From Paenibacillus polymyxa (GTDB taxonomy: Bacteria; Bacillota; Bacilli; Paenibacillales; Paenibacillaceae), in the NCBI RefSeq assembly GCF_018614975.1, contig NZ_JAGGNR010000009.1, forward strand, positions 1-64,000: 64,000 nucleotides of DNA, in the 5' to 3' direction. Below are positions 23,854 through 33,670 of this stretch, piece after piece. Position numbers and translations under genes: made by a program. The notes beneath the pieces were generated by a model, which was not told where the DNA came from, searched no databases, and saw only the letters and a program-made list of their open reading frames with translations. How positions within the stretch are numbered: the stretch's first letter is position 1; every line of letters begins with the position of its first letter.

Positions 23854-24954
23854 TTGAAAGAAACTGCGTTAACGTTGGCTGATGCCTTTAATCAGGCAGA
23901 TTTTATTGTAGGCGGTCACGGCAGTCGCCAAGTGAAGGTACTTCAGAATGTACTGGACCAGATTGATGGGGAGTTGTTCAGTGACCACTACGGCAACGGC
24001 CCCATCATTGAAGAATTTCAGCAACAGATGGTTGACGTTCTCGGCAAGGAATCGGCGGTGTTTTTTCCAAGCGGAACGATGGCACAGCAGATTGCATTAC
24101 GGATCTGGTGTGACCGCAAAGGTGTAAAACGTGTAGCTTATCACCCTCTGTGTCATCTTGAAATCCATGAGGAAGAGGGACTAAAAGAGTTACACCAGAT
24201 TGAATCGATTTTACTTGCGGACAAGGACCGATTGATTCGTTTGGAAGATGTTCAAGCGCTTGATCAGGACATTGCTTGTCTGCTGTTGGAACTGCCACAA
24301 CGTGAGATTGGTGGGCAATTGCCAGCGTATGAAGAACTGGAAGCGATCTCGGCCTATTGCCGTGAACGCGGGATTAAGCTGCATCTGGACGGGGCACGCC
24401 TGTTTGAGATCACTCCCTATTATCAGAAGACACCTGCGGAGATCTGCAGTTTGTTTGATAGCGTGTATGTTTCCTTTTACAAAGGCATTGGAGGTATTGC
24501 GGGGGCCATATTGGCCGGAGACACGGATGTGATGCAAGAGTCGAAAGTATGGAAACGGCGGCACGGCGGAGATCTGATCGGCCTGTATCCGTATATTCTG
24601 AGTTCCCAGTATTATTTCAATGAACGGATTGGCAAAATGGAGCTTTATTATGAGCAGGCTCAAGAACTCGCCTTCCTACTGAATGCGTGTCACGGGATAC
24701 AAACATTACCCGAGTTGCCTGTATCCAATATGTTCCATGTGCACTTTGCGCTCGCTGCCGCCGAAGTTGAACCAATTCTTGTGCAAATGGCTCAGCAGTA
24801 TGGCATAGGAATGACTTCATATCTGAACAAAACAAATGGGAACAGCTGTGCCTTTGAATTGTCTACGGGTGATCGTTATGAGAAAGTTCCCCAGGATAAG
24901 CTGCGTGCAGCACTGGAATGGCTGGATGAAGAGTTGCGTAAACAGGTGGGATAA
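23854..24954 (+). CDS. threonine aldolase family PLP-dependent lyase
   Basis: Fold-type I pyridoxal phosphate enzyme, 366 residues, likely cleaving L-threonine or a beta-hydroxy amino acid to glycine plus aldehyde. The family order is clear: SDHYGNGPIIEEFQQQM, FFPSGTMAQQIALR near residue 75, HLDGARLFE, and the PLP lysine in VSFYKGIGGIAGA. It is longer at the front than many LtaA proteins. A TTG at 23854 is chosen: it is 9 nt from AAAGGAG, while the in-frame GTG at 23848 is only 3 nt away. Likely in one operon with the preceding lysR. Confidence 0.82.
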   Translation: MKETALTLADAFNQADFIVGGHGSRQVKVLQNVLDQIDGELFSDHYGNGPIIEEFQQQMVDVLGKESAVFFPSGTMAQQIALRIWCDRKGVKRVAYHPLCHLEIHEEEGLKELHQIESILLADKDRLIRLEDVQALDQDIACLLLELPQREIGGQLPAYEELEAISAYCRERGIKLHLDGARLFEITPYYQKTPAEICSLFDSVYVSFYKGIGGIAGAILAGDTDVMQESKVWKRRHGGDLIGLYPYILSSQYYFNERIGKMELYYEQAQELAFLLNACHGIQTLPELPVSNMFHVHFALAAAEVEPILVQMAQQYGIGMTSYLNKTNGNSCAFELSTGDRYEKVPQDKLRAALEWLDEELRKQVG

Positions 24955-25081
24955 AAAGTTTATTTTAAGGGTCGACTCTGTTTTGGTAGAGCATTTTGCT
25001 ATAGTGCCTTGGCTGAGTCGGCAATCTGGGTTCAGGAACAGATGAATTAACAGGGTAGACGGAAGGATGCGCAATCGGCTT

Positions 25082-25960
25082 ATGGATATCCGAAAGTTAA
25101 GATACTTTATCACCGTGGCAGAAGAACTTCATTTCCACCGTGCAGCGGAAAAATTAAATATGACGCAACCACCGCTGAGCCAGCAGATTCAGAATTTAGA
25201 GGATGAGCTTGGTGTGAAGCTGTTGGAGCGCACCAGAAAAATGGTTCGTCTCACCCCGGCAGGTGCCGTATTTCTGGAACAGGCCAGACTGATCATGGCC
25301 CAGCTCGAACGATCCGTTCAGCTTACGAAAAAGGCAGATCAAGGCATCATCGGGCATATAACCGTAGCCTTTGTGGATTCGGCTTCGGGGAGCATTATGG
25401 TGGATGTCCTTAGGAAATTTCGCGCTGCGTACCCGCAGATTGAATTGACATTACGTGAGATGACTTCGTCCCAACAATTACAGGCACTGGAAGACGGACA
25501 GATCCATATCGGATTTCTGCGGTATCAGGAAGAGACTCGTCATGTCTCGTTCCGCCCCTGCCAGATGGAAACGTTGATTGCTGTATTGCCAGATCATCAC
25601 CCGTTGGCTTCTCAGGCTCAAGTTTCAATTCGAGAACTGGCGGATGAAGATTTTATTTTATTCCCAAGGCATCTGGGTTCTCCGTTCCATCGACTGGTTC
25701 TGGATTATTGCAGATCACATGGCGTAGATCCTCGAATTACACAGGAAGCAGTCCAGATGTATACGATTGTGAATCTCGTTGCGGCGGGCATGGGCATTTC
25801 CATTGTTCCCTCTTCGGTGGATGTTTTCCAGCGAAAGGGTGTGGTCTTTCTTCCATTACAAGAAAATCCGCCCTCCGTACCGTTGTACACGGCATGGCGG
25901 ACGGATATGAATCAGGAAGTAATATCCCGCTTTATGAACTTTGTTGATGAATGTGTTTAA
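25082..25960 (+). CDS. LysR-family transcriptional regulator (BenM/CatR-like)
   Basis: 292 residues from ATG 25082, the start MDIRKLRYFITVAEELHFHR being standard; an in-frame ATG at 25067 touches GGAAGG directly and is less likely, though the SD is far (15 nt) from 25082. HTH AAEKLNMTQPPLSQQI; effector domain from about 90 (HITVAFVDSASGSIM). Recognition helix and FHRAAE motif resemble aromatic-catabolism LysR proteins, which bind muconate-like compounds. Its stop shares bases TTAA with the convergent aldo/keto reductase stop. Confidence 0.84.
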   Translation: MDIRKLRYFITVAEELHFHRAAEKLNMTQPPLSQQIQNLEDELGVKLLERTRKMVRLTPAGAVFLEQARLIMAQLERSVQLTKKADQGIIGHITVAFVDSASGSIMVDVLRKFRAAYPQIELTLREMTSSQQLQALEDGQIHIGFLRYQEETRHVSFRPCQMETLIAVLPDHHPLASQAQVSIRELADEDFILFPRHLGSPFHRLVLDYCRSHGVDPRITQEAVQMYTIVNLVAAGMGISIVPSSVDVFQRKGVVFLPLQENPPSVPLYTAWRTDMNQEVISRFMNFVDECV

Positions 25961-26946
25961 CCCGTCTTGGCTGGATTACGCTCAATCCATGGATTCAATA
26001 TTTCGTCGATGCGAGTCATGATCTCAGGGTCTAGTTTCACACCGGAGGCTTTTACATTTTCCACTACCTGCTCCGGCCGGGATGCACCGATAATGACGGA
26101 ACTGACATACGAATGCTGTAGAACCCACGCCACAGCGAGTTGGGGGAGAGTTAGACCAATCTCTTTAGCGAGTGGAACAAGCTGCTGCACAGCAGTAAGA
26201 ACATCTTCACATAACCACTGACCAGCCAGTTTATTGAAAAAGGGTGCTCCTGCCTCAGCAGCTGCGCGTGATCCGGTGGGTAATGCTGCGTTAGGCGCAT
26301 ATTTGCCTGATAGTATACCCTGAGCCAGAGGAGACCATGTAATCTGTCCAAGTCCTGCTTGGTCGCTTGCAGGCACCACTTCTTGCTCAATCACACGCCA
26401 CAACATCGAATATTGGGGCTGACTTGCAATGAAGGGTACATGAAGTTCCCGTGCCAAAGCGGCTCCTCGTGCAATCTGATCCGCGTTCCATTCACTTACG
26501 CCAATGTAGTGGACTTTGCCCTGACGCACCAGATCGGAGAATGCCAGAAACGTCTCTTCCAGCGGCGTGTTGTAATCATAACGGTGAGCGTAATAGACAT
26601 CGATATAATCAGTCTGTAGCCGCCGTAATGAACCATTGCAGGCTTCCATGATGTGTTTACGTGAAAGTCCGCGGTCATTATGACCTGTGCCGGTTGGGTG
26701 ACAGACTTTGGTGCACAGTTCAATACTCTCTCTTCGTATATCCTTAAGTGCCTGTCCCAGTACGGTTTCTGCCTTGGTATTGGAGTACACGTCTGCGGTA
26801 TCAAATGTGGTAATACCTTCCTCCAATGCGGTTCGCACACAAGCTTCTGCTATTCCATCCTCGACTTGCGCTCCATGCGTAATCCAGTTGCCGAGTGAAA
26901 TCTCACTGACGGTTAATCCACTGTTTCCTAATTTGCGATATTCCAT
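25957..26946 (-). CDS. aldo/keto reductase (Kv-beta/YghZ-like)
   Basis: NADPH-dependent carbonyl reductase with a TIM barrel, 329 residues. Catalytic tetrad: D and Y in FDTADVYSN, K in LCTKVCHP, H in YYAHRYDYNTP. The start MEYRKLGNSGLTVSEISLGNW and WSPLAQGILSGKY are typical of the voltage-gated potassium channel beta-subunit-like subgroup. The cofactor-binding end is IGASRPEQVVENV. SD GGGAGG 8 nt upstream of the ATG. Overlaps the convergent lysR stop codon by 4 bases. Physiological substrate unknown. Confidence 0.87.
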   Translation of the reverse strand: MEYRKLGNSGLTVSEISLGNWITHGAQVEDGIAEACVRTALEEGITTFDTADVYSNTKAETVLGQALKDIRRESIELCTKVCHPTGTGHNDRGLSRKHIMEACNGSLRRLQTDYIDVYYAHRYDYNTPLEETFLAFSDLVRQGKVHYIGVSEWNADQIARGAALARELHVPFIASQPQYSMLWRVIEQEVVPASDQAGLGQITWSPLAQGILSGKYAPNAALPTGSRAAAEAGAPFFNKLAGQWLCEDVLTAVQQLVPLAKEIGLTLPQLAVAWVLQHSYVSSVIIGASRPEQVVENVKASGVKLDPEIMTRIDEILNPWIERNPAKTG

Positions 26947-27051
26947 TCATGTCGCCTCCCTAAGTCATCTGGACTCCATTGTAACAATGGCAGATTAATA
27001 GGTGAAATATCTTTTAACCTCATCTTTGATACGAAAAAAGTATCAGTGAAT

Positions 27052-28086
27052 CTACATTTTTTCCTGGATGTATTTGCGATAGAGAGCGGGCGTAATCTCC
27101 TCAAACTTTTTGAATATTTTGATAAAATATCCCGATTCATTAAATCCCAGCTCATCACTGATCTGTGAGACAGGCATGTCGGTGACCTCCAGCAATTGCT
27201 TGGCCCACTTTATCTTAAGTTTTGCCAGGTAGGTTGTGAAGTTCTCACCCGTTTCCTTGGCAAACAGTCTGCTGAAATAACTCGGACTCAGGTGGCATAG
27301 ATCGGCCATTTGTTTGAGCGAAACTTGTTCACTTTTGTGACTGTGAATGTACTCAAAAGCAGGCTGAAGTATCGGACTGGAGCTTTCCGTGTCACTTGGG
27401 CTGTTCTTCAGATAGGCATCTGCTATCGCATTGGTCATCTCTTTTTTGATCGACTCGATATTACGAATGGAGTAACCCGGCAGAATGGTGGAGAGGTTCA
27501 GAGACTCCTGATTACCCGAAGCTTTCTCGAACATCTCAACTAACAGATTTTTGTTTAGCGCTTCTTCCACAATGTAGTTGCAGAGCAGGGACAACATGTT
27601 AGAGATTTTCACAATCTCTTCATAGGTCATGATAGGAAGTTGGGCGTAATCGTCCTTTAATTCCTCCAGCTTGGCTGCATGCATGGGTACGTTTTTGGAC
27701 GTGACAATTTGCTCCAAGTCGCTACCCTTTTCCGGGTCGGCGAGTTTCACTTGTCCTGCCATGACGGCACCGATATATTTCCCATCAATCGTGATCGGAA
27801 TCGCGATATCTATAATATTGAAATGGCATAGATACACATAAGGTTCATTCAACCGAACGGCTTCCAGACCACCGCGCGAATCACATTTTTGGCAGTAGGG
27901 GAGAAGCTCGGGGTCTCTGCGCACATTCTGGCAGAAGGCCTGACAGCTGCTGTGACTGGTTACGGGAATGCCTTTATAATCAACGGTGAGGATCGCCAGT
28001 TTGGTTACTGTTGCAAGAGAATCTTGTAGACGCTTCCATTTATTAAGGTCCAAAATTTTATTGATATGCAGATATTCTTTAATCAT
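27052..28086 (-). CDS. PocR-sensor AraC-family regulator of the glycerol genes
   Basis: 344 residues. Residues about 10-170 form a PocR sensory domain with the cysteines typical of it (CQAFCQNVRRDPELLPYCQKC); residues 245-344 form a double HTH AraC domain (VSLKQMADLCHLSPSYFSRLF, ISDELGFNESGYFIKIFKKF). PocR regulators respond to small diols or glycerol-derived compounds. It is divergent from gldA-dhaKL, so it very probably activates that operon. SD GGAGG, 6 nt before the ATG. Confidence 0.87.
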   Translation of the reverse strand: MIKEYLHINKILDLNKWKRLQDSLATVTKLAILTVDYKGIPVTSHSSCQAFCQNVRRDPELLPYCQKCDSRGGLEAVRLNEPYVYLCHFNIIDIAIPITIDGKYIGAVMAGQVKLADPEKGSDLEQIVTSKNVPMHAAKLEELKDDYAQLPIMTYEEIVKISNMLSLLCNYIVEEALNKNLLVEMFEKASGNQESLNLSTILPGYSIRNIESIKKEMTNAIADAYLKNSPSDTESSSPILQPAFEYIHSHKSEQVSLKQMADLCHLSPSYFSRLFAKETGENFTTYLAKLKIKWAKQLLEVTDMPVSQISDELGFNESGYFIKIFKKFEEITPALYRKYIQEKM

Positions 28087-28389
28087 TGGGCAACCTCCAT
28101 ATCTAACCTGATTTATAATTTAGGCCGTTAAAAGTTAGCAAGTTGTACATATTAAGATGTAATGATGACGGGTAATGTATATTGGGAGGTCAAAATTCAA
28201 CCATCTCATGACAATAAGATACCATGATTGCGTCAAAAAGCAAAAAATTACGATTGTAAATTATAATAATTTGTTATCAAAGTCCACTGTAAACCTGCTG
28301 CTCATGCGTTATATTAAGGTCAATTGTAAGAAATTAAAATTTGATGTAATCACTACACCAATTCATATCATTAGGAGGCATATATTATT
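28087..28389. promoter_or_regulatory. regulatory gap between pocR-like gene and gldA
   Basis: 303 bp, AT-rich, no gene seen. TATAAT near 28264 and TATATT near 28312 are possible -10 boxes for gldA but neither has a good -35, as expected for an AraC-activated promoter. Several AAAA/TTGT-phased stretches could be AraC sites, none convincing. Confidence 0.35.
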
Positions 28390-29532
28390 ATGAGAAAAGC
28401 ATTTATCAGCCCAACCAAATATGTACAAGGCGAAGACGAATTGTTGAACCTGGGGTACTTTGTTAAATCCTTCGGAGAATCTGCCTTACTGATTGCACAT
28501 CCGGATGATGTACAGCGTGTCAAAGCAAAGCTTGATGCAACAGCGGAGAAATTCAATATTACGTTTGTTGAAAGCGGTTTTAAAGGGGAATGTTCCCGTG
28601 AGGAAGTTGCTCGTCTGCAAGCGATCGCAAAGGAAAAAGGATGTGACTCTACGATCGGTCTAGGTGGGGGTAAAGCGATCGATGCGGCGAAATGTGTAGC
28701 TGAAGGAGAAGCGCTGATCATCTGCCCTACGATTGCGGCAACGGATGCACCGACAAGTCACTCTGCTGTATTGTACACCCCAGAAGGTGCTTTTGATGAC
28801 TATGCTTACTTCAAACAAAGCCCCAGTGTGGTTCTCGTGGATACAACGGTAATTGCCAATGCACCAACACGTTTCCTCGTATCCGGTATGGGAGATGCGC
28901 TCTCTACATACTTCGAAGCAAGAGCAACAGCGAAATCCTATTCACGTGTAAACGCAAGTCTGCCAATGGGTTCCCGCGAAGGATATACCCCATCTGCAGT
29001 AGGTACCAATGCGGCGCTTGCACTGGCAAAACTGTGTTATGAAATGCTGTTGACTGACGGTGCAAAAGCAAAAGTAGCGAGTGACAGCAACGTTGTGACA
29101 CAAGCACTGGAAAACATCGTTGAGACCAACATTCTGTTGTCTGGTCTTGGATTCGAAAGTGGTGGTCTGGCGGCAGCACATGCGATCCACAACGGCTTGA
29201 CTGTTCTGGAGGGTACACATCATTTCTTCCATGGTGAAAAAGTATCATTCGGTACAATCGCACAGCTCGTCCTTGAAAATGCACCAACCGAAGAGCTGCA
29301 TGAAGTCATGGACTTCTGTCTCGAAGTAGGACTGCCAATCAGCTTGGCAGATATCGGTGTAGACACGATTAGTCAGGAAGAGCTGTTGAAAGTTGCCGAG
29401 ATCGCTTGTATTCCGGAAGAATCCATTCACGCAATGCCGTTCCCAATCACTATTCCTGAAGTGGCTGCTGCCATTGCAGCGGCTGACCGTATGGGCCGTG
29501 AGTACAAAGCAGCTCGACGGGAGGTAAAATAA
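28390..29532 (+). CDS. gldA: glycerol dehydrogenase
   Basis: Oxidises glycerol to dihydroxyacetone with NAD+. 380 residues, iron/zinc-containing alcohol dehydrogenase fold. NAD-binding GLGGGKAIDAAKC near 95 and the PTIAATDAPTS motif. Probable metal ligands: D169 in GMGDALSTY, H264 in AAAHAIHNG, H281 in FFHGEKV. AGGAGG lies 12 nt before the ATG. Its TAA stop overlaps the ATG of dhaKL (TAATG), so translation is coupled and the product goes directly to the kinase. Confidence 0.93.
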   Translation: MRKAFISPTKYVQGEDELLNLGYFVKSFGESALLIAHPDDVQRVKAKLDATAEKFNITFVESGFKGECSREEVARLQAIAKEKGCDSTIGLGGGKAIDAAKCVAEGEALIICPTIAATDAPTSHSAVLYTPEGAFDDYAYFKQSPSVVLVDTTVIANAPTRFLVSGMGDALSTYFEARATAKSYSRVNASLPMGSREGYTPSAVGTNAALALAKLCYEMLLTDGAKAKVASDSNVVTQALENIVETNILLSGLGFESGGLAAAHAIHNGLTVLEGTHHFFHGEKVSFGTIAQLVLENAPTEELHEVMDFCLEVGLPISLADIGVDTISQEELLKVAEIACIPEESIHAMPFPITIPEVAAAIAAADRMGREYKAARREVK

Positions 29533-31301
29533 TGAAGAAAATTATTAACCAGGCCGAACATGTTGTTATGGAAATGTGTAACGGGATTGCGCTTGCACAC
29601 CCGGAGCTGGAATTCCTGAAAAAATATAAAGTCATCAAACGCAGAGAGATTCAGGCCGATAAAGTCAGCCTGATCAGCGGCGGCGGCAGTGGACATGAAC
29701 CGGCTCACGCTGGTTATGTGGGTAAAGGCATGCTGGATGCAGCGGTATGTGGAGATGTATTCGCATCTCCTTCCCAGATTCAGGTGTATCAAGCGATTAA
29801 GGCAACAGCCAGCAACAAGGGTACACTTCTGATCATCAAGAACTACAGCGGCGATATGATGAATTTCAAAAATGCAGCGCATCTGGCTGAAGAAGATGGC
29901 ATCGACGTACAATATGTGCGCGTTGAGGATGACATCGCTGTACAAGACAGCTTGTATACTGTTGGACGTCGCGGCGTTGCTGGAACTGTACTGGTTCACA
30001 AGATTGCCGGAGCAGCAGCCGAAGAAGGCCGCAGTCTGACAGATGTGAAATCCGTTGCTGAGAAAGCAGCTCAGAACGTTCGCAGTATTGGTTTTGGATT
30101 CACATCCTGTACCGTACCAGCCAAAGGTACGCCTACATTCGAAATTGCAGAAGATGAGATGGAATTCGGCGTAGGGATTCATGGTGAGCCAGGGATTCGC
30201 CGGGAGAAATTGGTATCAGCGGATGTATTGGCAGGCCGCATGGTTGAAGCGTTGCTCGCAGATATGAAGCTGGACAATGATGCATCCGCTGAGATTGCGG
30301 TGCTCGTGAATGGTTTTGGTGCAACACCACTGCAAGAACTGTACCTGCTCAACAATTCCGTTCAGCGTGAGCTTGCAGGACATGCAGGTCTGCAGGTCGC
30401 TACTACGTTTGTAGGAAACTACATGACAAGTATCGATATGGCGGGTGCATCGGTTACGATCCTGAAACTGGATGAGGAACTAAAAACGCTGTTGTTCAAG
30501 GAAAGTGATACACCTGCATTTAAAGTATCCGGCCCTCCAGTAGCAAAAGTGGCGTATTCCGAAGCGCTGGAAGCTGTTGTGGGTGAAGACGCTCCTGTAT
30601 CTTACGAAGTGGAGACAGATGCATCAGCTGCGGTCATCGAAGGCAATCAATTTTCACTGGACAATGTCGTCTATCTGATCGATAAAATGGGTGAGATCAT
30701 CATCAAGAATGAAGTACCGTTCTGTGAACTGGATTCCCATGCCGGTGATGGTGATTTTGGTATGAGTGTGGCAAAAGGCTTCCGTCAGTTGAAACGCGAA
30801 TGGAATCACATCATTAATGAAGATAAAAAAGACATCGGTTCGTTCCTCGATGCATGTTCCTTGGTCATCATGGAATATTGTGGCGGCGCATCCGGCCCAA
30901 TCTGGGGTTCGGCATTCCGTGCGGCTGGCAAAGCTGTAGGGGATAAACAGCAATTAAACGTTGCTGAATTTGCTGAGATGATCCATGCAGCGGTGCAAGG
31001 GATTCAGTCCACTGGAGAGCGTTCCTTCGGACGTGGCGCCGTTGTAGGTGATAAAACCTTGATCGATGCACTCGTTCCGTGTGCCGATTCCTGGACACAA
31101 AGTGCGGAGTCTGACGATGACTTCAAAACAGCATTTGCCAAAGGTGCAGCAGCAGCCGTTGAAGGTGCGAAGAAAACGGAAGACATCGTGGCGCGTATGG
31201 GCCGTGCAGGTACGGTCGGTGACCGCAGCCTGGGTTACCCTGATGCTGGCGCGTATGCGCTGGGTGTTATTTTCACAGAGCTATCCGAGTCCATGAAATA
31301 A
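29532..31301 (+). CDS. dhaKL: ATP-dependent dihydroxyacetone kinase (DhaK-DhaL fusion)
   Basis: Phosphorylates dihydroxyacetone to DHAP for glycolysis. 589 residues in one chain, like the ATP-using Citrobacter/eukaryotic enzymes, rather than the PTS-dependent split subunits. DhaK domain (1-330): GGGSGHEPAHAGYVG and H217 in VGIHGEPGI, which binds substrate covalently. DhaL domain (about 375-589): metal-binding aspartates D401, D406, D408 in DSHAGDGDFG and the GGASGPIWGSAF loop. The phosphate donor is inferred as ATP because no DhaM is present. Confidence 0.93.
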   Translation: MKKIINQAEHVVMEMCNGIALAHPELEFLKKYKVIKRREIQADKVSLISGGGSGHEPAHAGYVGKGMLDAAVCGDVFASPSQIQVYQAIKATASNKGTLLIIKNYSGDMMNFKNAAHLAEEDGIDVQYVRVEDDIAVQDSLYTVGRRGVAGTVLVHKIAGAAAEEGRSLTDVKSVAEKAAQNVRSIGFGFTSCTVPAKGTPTFEIAEDEMEFGVGIHGEPGIRREKLVSADVLAGRMVEALLADMKLDNDASAEIAVLVNGFGATPLQELYLLNNSVQRELAGHAGLQVATTFVGNYMTSIDMAGASVTILKLDEELKTLLFKESDTPAFKVSGPPVAKVAYSEALEAVVGEDAPVSYEVETDASAAVIEGNQFSLDNVVYLIDKMGEIIIKNEVPFCELDSHAGDGDFGMSVAKGFRQLKREWNHIINEDKKDIGSFLDACSLVIMEYCGGASGPIWGSAFRAAGKAVGDKQQLNVAEFAEMIHAAVQGIQSTGERSFGRGAVVGDKTLIDALVPCADSWTQSAESDDDFKTAFAKGAAAAVEGAKKTEDIVARMGRAGTVGDRSLGYPDAGAYALGVIFTELSESMK

Positions 31302-31348
31302 GAATGGTTTTAATGAAGAAATTCAATATCATATGCAGTACTTCACAC

Positions 31349-31398
31349 AGGTAACGGCGCCGGATGTCCGGCGTCTTTATGTGTACCTTTTTTAGGTA
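31349..31398 (+). terminator. terminator of gldA-dhaKL
   Basis: Nested hairpin: AGGTA...TACCT outside, GCGCCGGA-TG-TCCGGCGT inside, then TTTTTT. Confidence 0.75.
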
Positions 31399-31510
31399 AT
31401 ATTAAGTCAATTTTTACATGTTATCATTTACACAAAATAGATATAGCTTATTTTTTAAGCATATGTTCATTTATTTATCTAACATTTTATATTTATAAAA
31501 GGAGTTTTAT

Positions 31511-33658
31511 ATGAGAACAGTCACATCATTCTTGAAAAAACCGCAGGGGTTGCTGGTTTTATCACTGGTTTTGGTTATTTTCGGCAGTTTGTTCGCTGGA
31601 ATGTTCAATACGTCCTTCTATTCCGTGAAGGTCAAAGAGATCAAATTCCAAGCTGAGCACGGAACACTGTCAGGCCTGCTCTACATGCCCAAAGGCGCGG
31701 GTGCAGATGACAAACGTCCGGTTATTATAACAACTCACGGGTATCTGAATACCAAAGAAATGCAGGATGCACCTGCCATTGAAATGTCTCGACGCGGTTA
31801 CATCGTGCTTGCACTAGACATGTACGACCACGGCGATTCCCGCTGGAGTGCGGATATTCCTGTGAAGGACCTCTTCAGCACGTTCTGGATCTACTCGCAA
31901 TTTGATGCCGCCAAATATATCTATGAGCAAGACTTCACCAAAAAAGATGAGCAAGGCAATGCCTATGTCGCGGTTAGCGGTCATTCCATGGGTGGCTTCT
32001 CAACGTTGCTATCCATGTACATGGATGAGATGAGTTCTCTGCAAACCGGATACCGCATGATCTATACAGGTATCTCCGCTGGTTCGGATTTCTCCTACGC
32101 CGCAGCTGTTGCACCTCAAGATCAGCTCCAAGCAGCATATGGCAGTCGGACTGTAGGCATGATTGCAGGTAAGTATGACGAATTCTTCTTCAACAAATCA
32201 GATGAAGAAAAAACAGCGGCAGAGAAAGAAGTGCAAGGTACCGTAACTCGTAAGGACTTTGCTGCAACTGCTTCGGGTAAAGCTTTCCTTGGAATTACGC
32301 CAGATGCGCCAAGAGGCGAGACGGATCAATTTAAAGAAGTAACATCCGGTGATCTGACCGTGGATGGTAAGGTGGTACGTGCTTCTCAGACGGGTGAACA
32401 CATTATGTTTACGCCGAATCAAACGCACCCATGGAACCATTTCTCGCGTACAACAACCGAGCATCTGATCGACTTTTATGCCCATGCCTTCAATGGTGTA
32501 ACGTCGCCGAACCAGACAAATGTGAATCTGGATTCTGGCAATCAGATCTGGTGGGCTAAGGAAGCCTTTAATTTTGTCGCGCTGATCGGGTTCTTCCTGA
32601 TGATTGTTCCACTGATTACGTTGCTGCTCAGACTTCCTTTCTTGCGTAACGCGGCAACAGGCGAGATTGCAACCGTGTCCGCAGCGGTCAATGGAAAACA
32701 AAAAACAATGTATTGGCTCGCTATTGCATTCAGTACATTGATCCCGGCAATTTTGTTCCCTACCTTAATGGATAAAGAGGCGAGTGGACTGAATGTACTC
32801 CGCGTCATTGCTCTGGTTTTGCTGATCGTGAGTGTGCTTGGTGCCATTATTGGATTCGTCGTGGCTGGAAGCAAAAGAAACAACTATACCGCAAGCCGTA
32901 GGGTAAACAATATTGGGGTGGGCAGTGTGCTTCTCGCGATCGTATCTCTGGTAATGTGGGTCATCTTCAACTATGCAGATAAGATTGTGGTTACAAGTTC
33001 GTATTTCAATGAACCAACAACAAACCAGATTGTGTACTGGGCGCTGGTGTCGGCGTTAATTATGATTCTGGTGACCTTTGCATTCCACTATTTTTCCAAA
33101 AAGGATGCAGGAACCCGCTTCAGCGATTATGGTATCAGCCTGAACCTTGTTACGATAATTGCCAGCTTGGTAACCGCAGTACTCGCGGTAGCCATTGGAT
33201 ACGCATTGTTATTCGTAGTACAGGCGATCTTCGGAACAGATTTCCGGATCTGGACGTTTGCGGTCCGTACGTTCGAGAGTGAACACTTCATTACCGCATT
33301 GCGTTATACTCCGTTTTTCCTGATATATTACTTTGTCAGCGCGGTTGCCCTGAATGCCAATACACGTGGTAAACGTGGGGGTATGTTCCTGGCCATGGTA
33401 CTGAATGTTGGCGGGTTGGTGCTGTGGTTGCTAGTGCAGTACGGCAAAGACTTTATAACAGGTGTGGCGTTGTATCCAGGTCAGGCATTGAATGGCATTT
33501 TGCTCTTTGCACTGGTGCCTTGTCTTATCATCGCTGCCGTATATGCACGCAAATTGTTTGAAAAAACGAATAATGTATGGCTCGCCGCATTTGTGAACAC
33601 ATTATTGTTCACCATGGTTACGGTGGCGAATACCGCACTGTTTTGGAATTTGGTTTAA
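31511..33658 (+). CDS. membrane-bound alpha/beta hydrolase with a multi-helix C-terminal domain
   Basis: 715 residues. A first transmembrane helix (residues 12-32) is followed by an extracytoplasmic alpha/beta hydrolase domain (about 45-330) with oxyanion-region HGYLNTKEM and nucleophile elbow SGHSMGGFS; H in QTHPWNHFS is a possible catalytic histidine. From about 350 to the end there are ten or so hydrophobic helices (FNFVALIGFFLMIVPLITLL onward). I do not recognise a named family for the whole chain; such proteins occur in Bacillales. Substrate unknown, perhaps a cell-envelope lipid or ester. Single gene; SD AAAGGAG. Confidence 0.8.
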   Translation: MRTVTSFLKKPQGLLVLSLVLVIFGSLFAGMFNTSFYSVKVKEIKFQAEHGTLSGLLYMPKGAGADDKRPVIITTHGYLNTKEMQDAPAIEMSRRGYIVLALDMYDHGDSRWSADIPVKDLFSTFWIYSQFDAAKYIYEQDFTKKDEQGNAYVAVSGHSMGGFSTLLSMYMDEMSSLQTGYRMIYTGISAGSDFSYAAAVAPQDQLQAAYGSRTVGMIAGKYDEFFFNKSDEEKTAAEKEVQGTVTRKDFAATASGKAFLGITPDAPRGETDQFKEVTSGDLTVDGKVVRASQTGEHIMFTPNQTHPWNHFSRTTTEHLIDFYAHAFNGVTSPNQTNVNLDSGNQIWWAKEAFNFVALIGFFLMIVPLITLLLRLPFLRNAATGEIATVSAAVNGKQKTMYWLAIAFSTLIPAILFPTLMDKEASGLNVLRVIALVLLIVSVLGAIIGFVVAGSKRNNYTASRRVNNIGVGSVLLAIVSLVMWVIFNYADKIVVTSSYFNEPTTNQIVYWALVSALIMILVTFAFHYFSKKDAGTRFSDYGISLNLVTIIASLVTAVLAVAIGYALLFVVQAIFGTDFRIWTFAVRTFESEHFITALRYTPFFLIYYFVSAVALNANTRGKRGGMFLAMVLNVGGLVLWLLVQYGKDFITGVALYPGQALNGILLFALVPCLIIAAVYARKLFEKTNNVWLAAFVNTLLFTMVTVANTALFWNLV

Positions 33659-33670
33659 TGTAAAAAAAAA

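Noticed and set aside
28175..28393. 72-codon frame upstream of gldA
   Set aside because: AT-rich, no similarity and poorly placed start; region looks regulatory.
29427..30182. 251-codon frame antisense to dhaKL
   Set aside because: Mirror of the strongly conserved DhaK frame; composition unlike a protein and no ribosome site.
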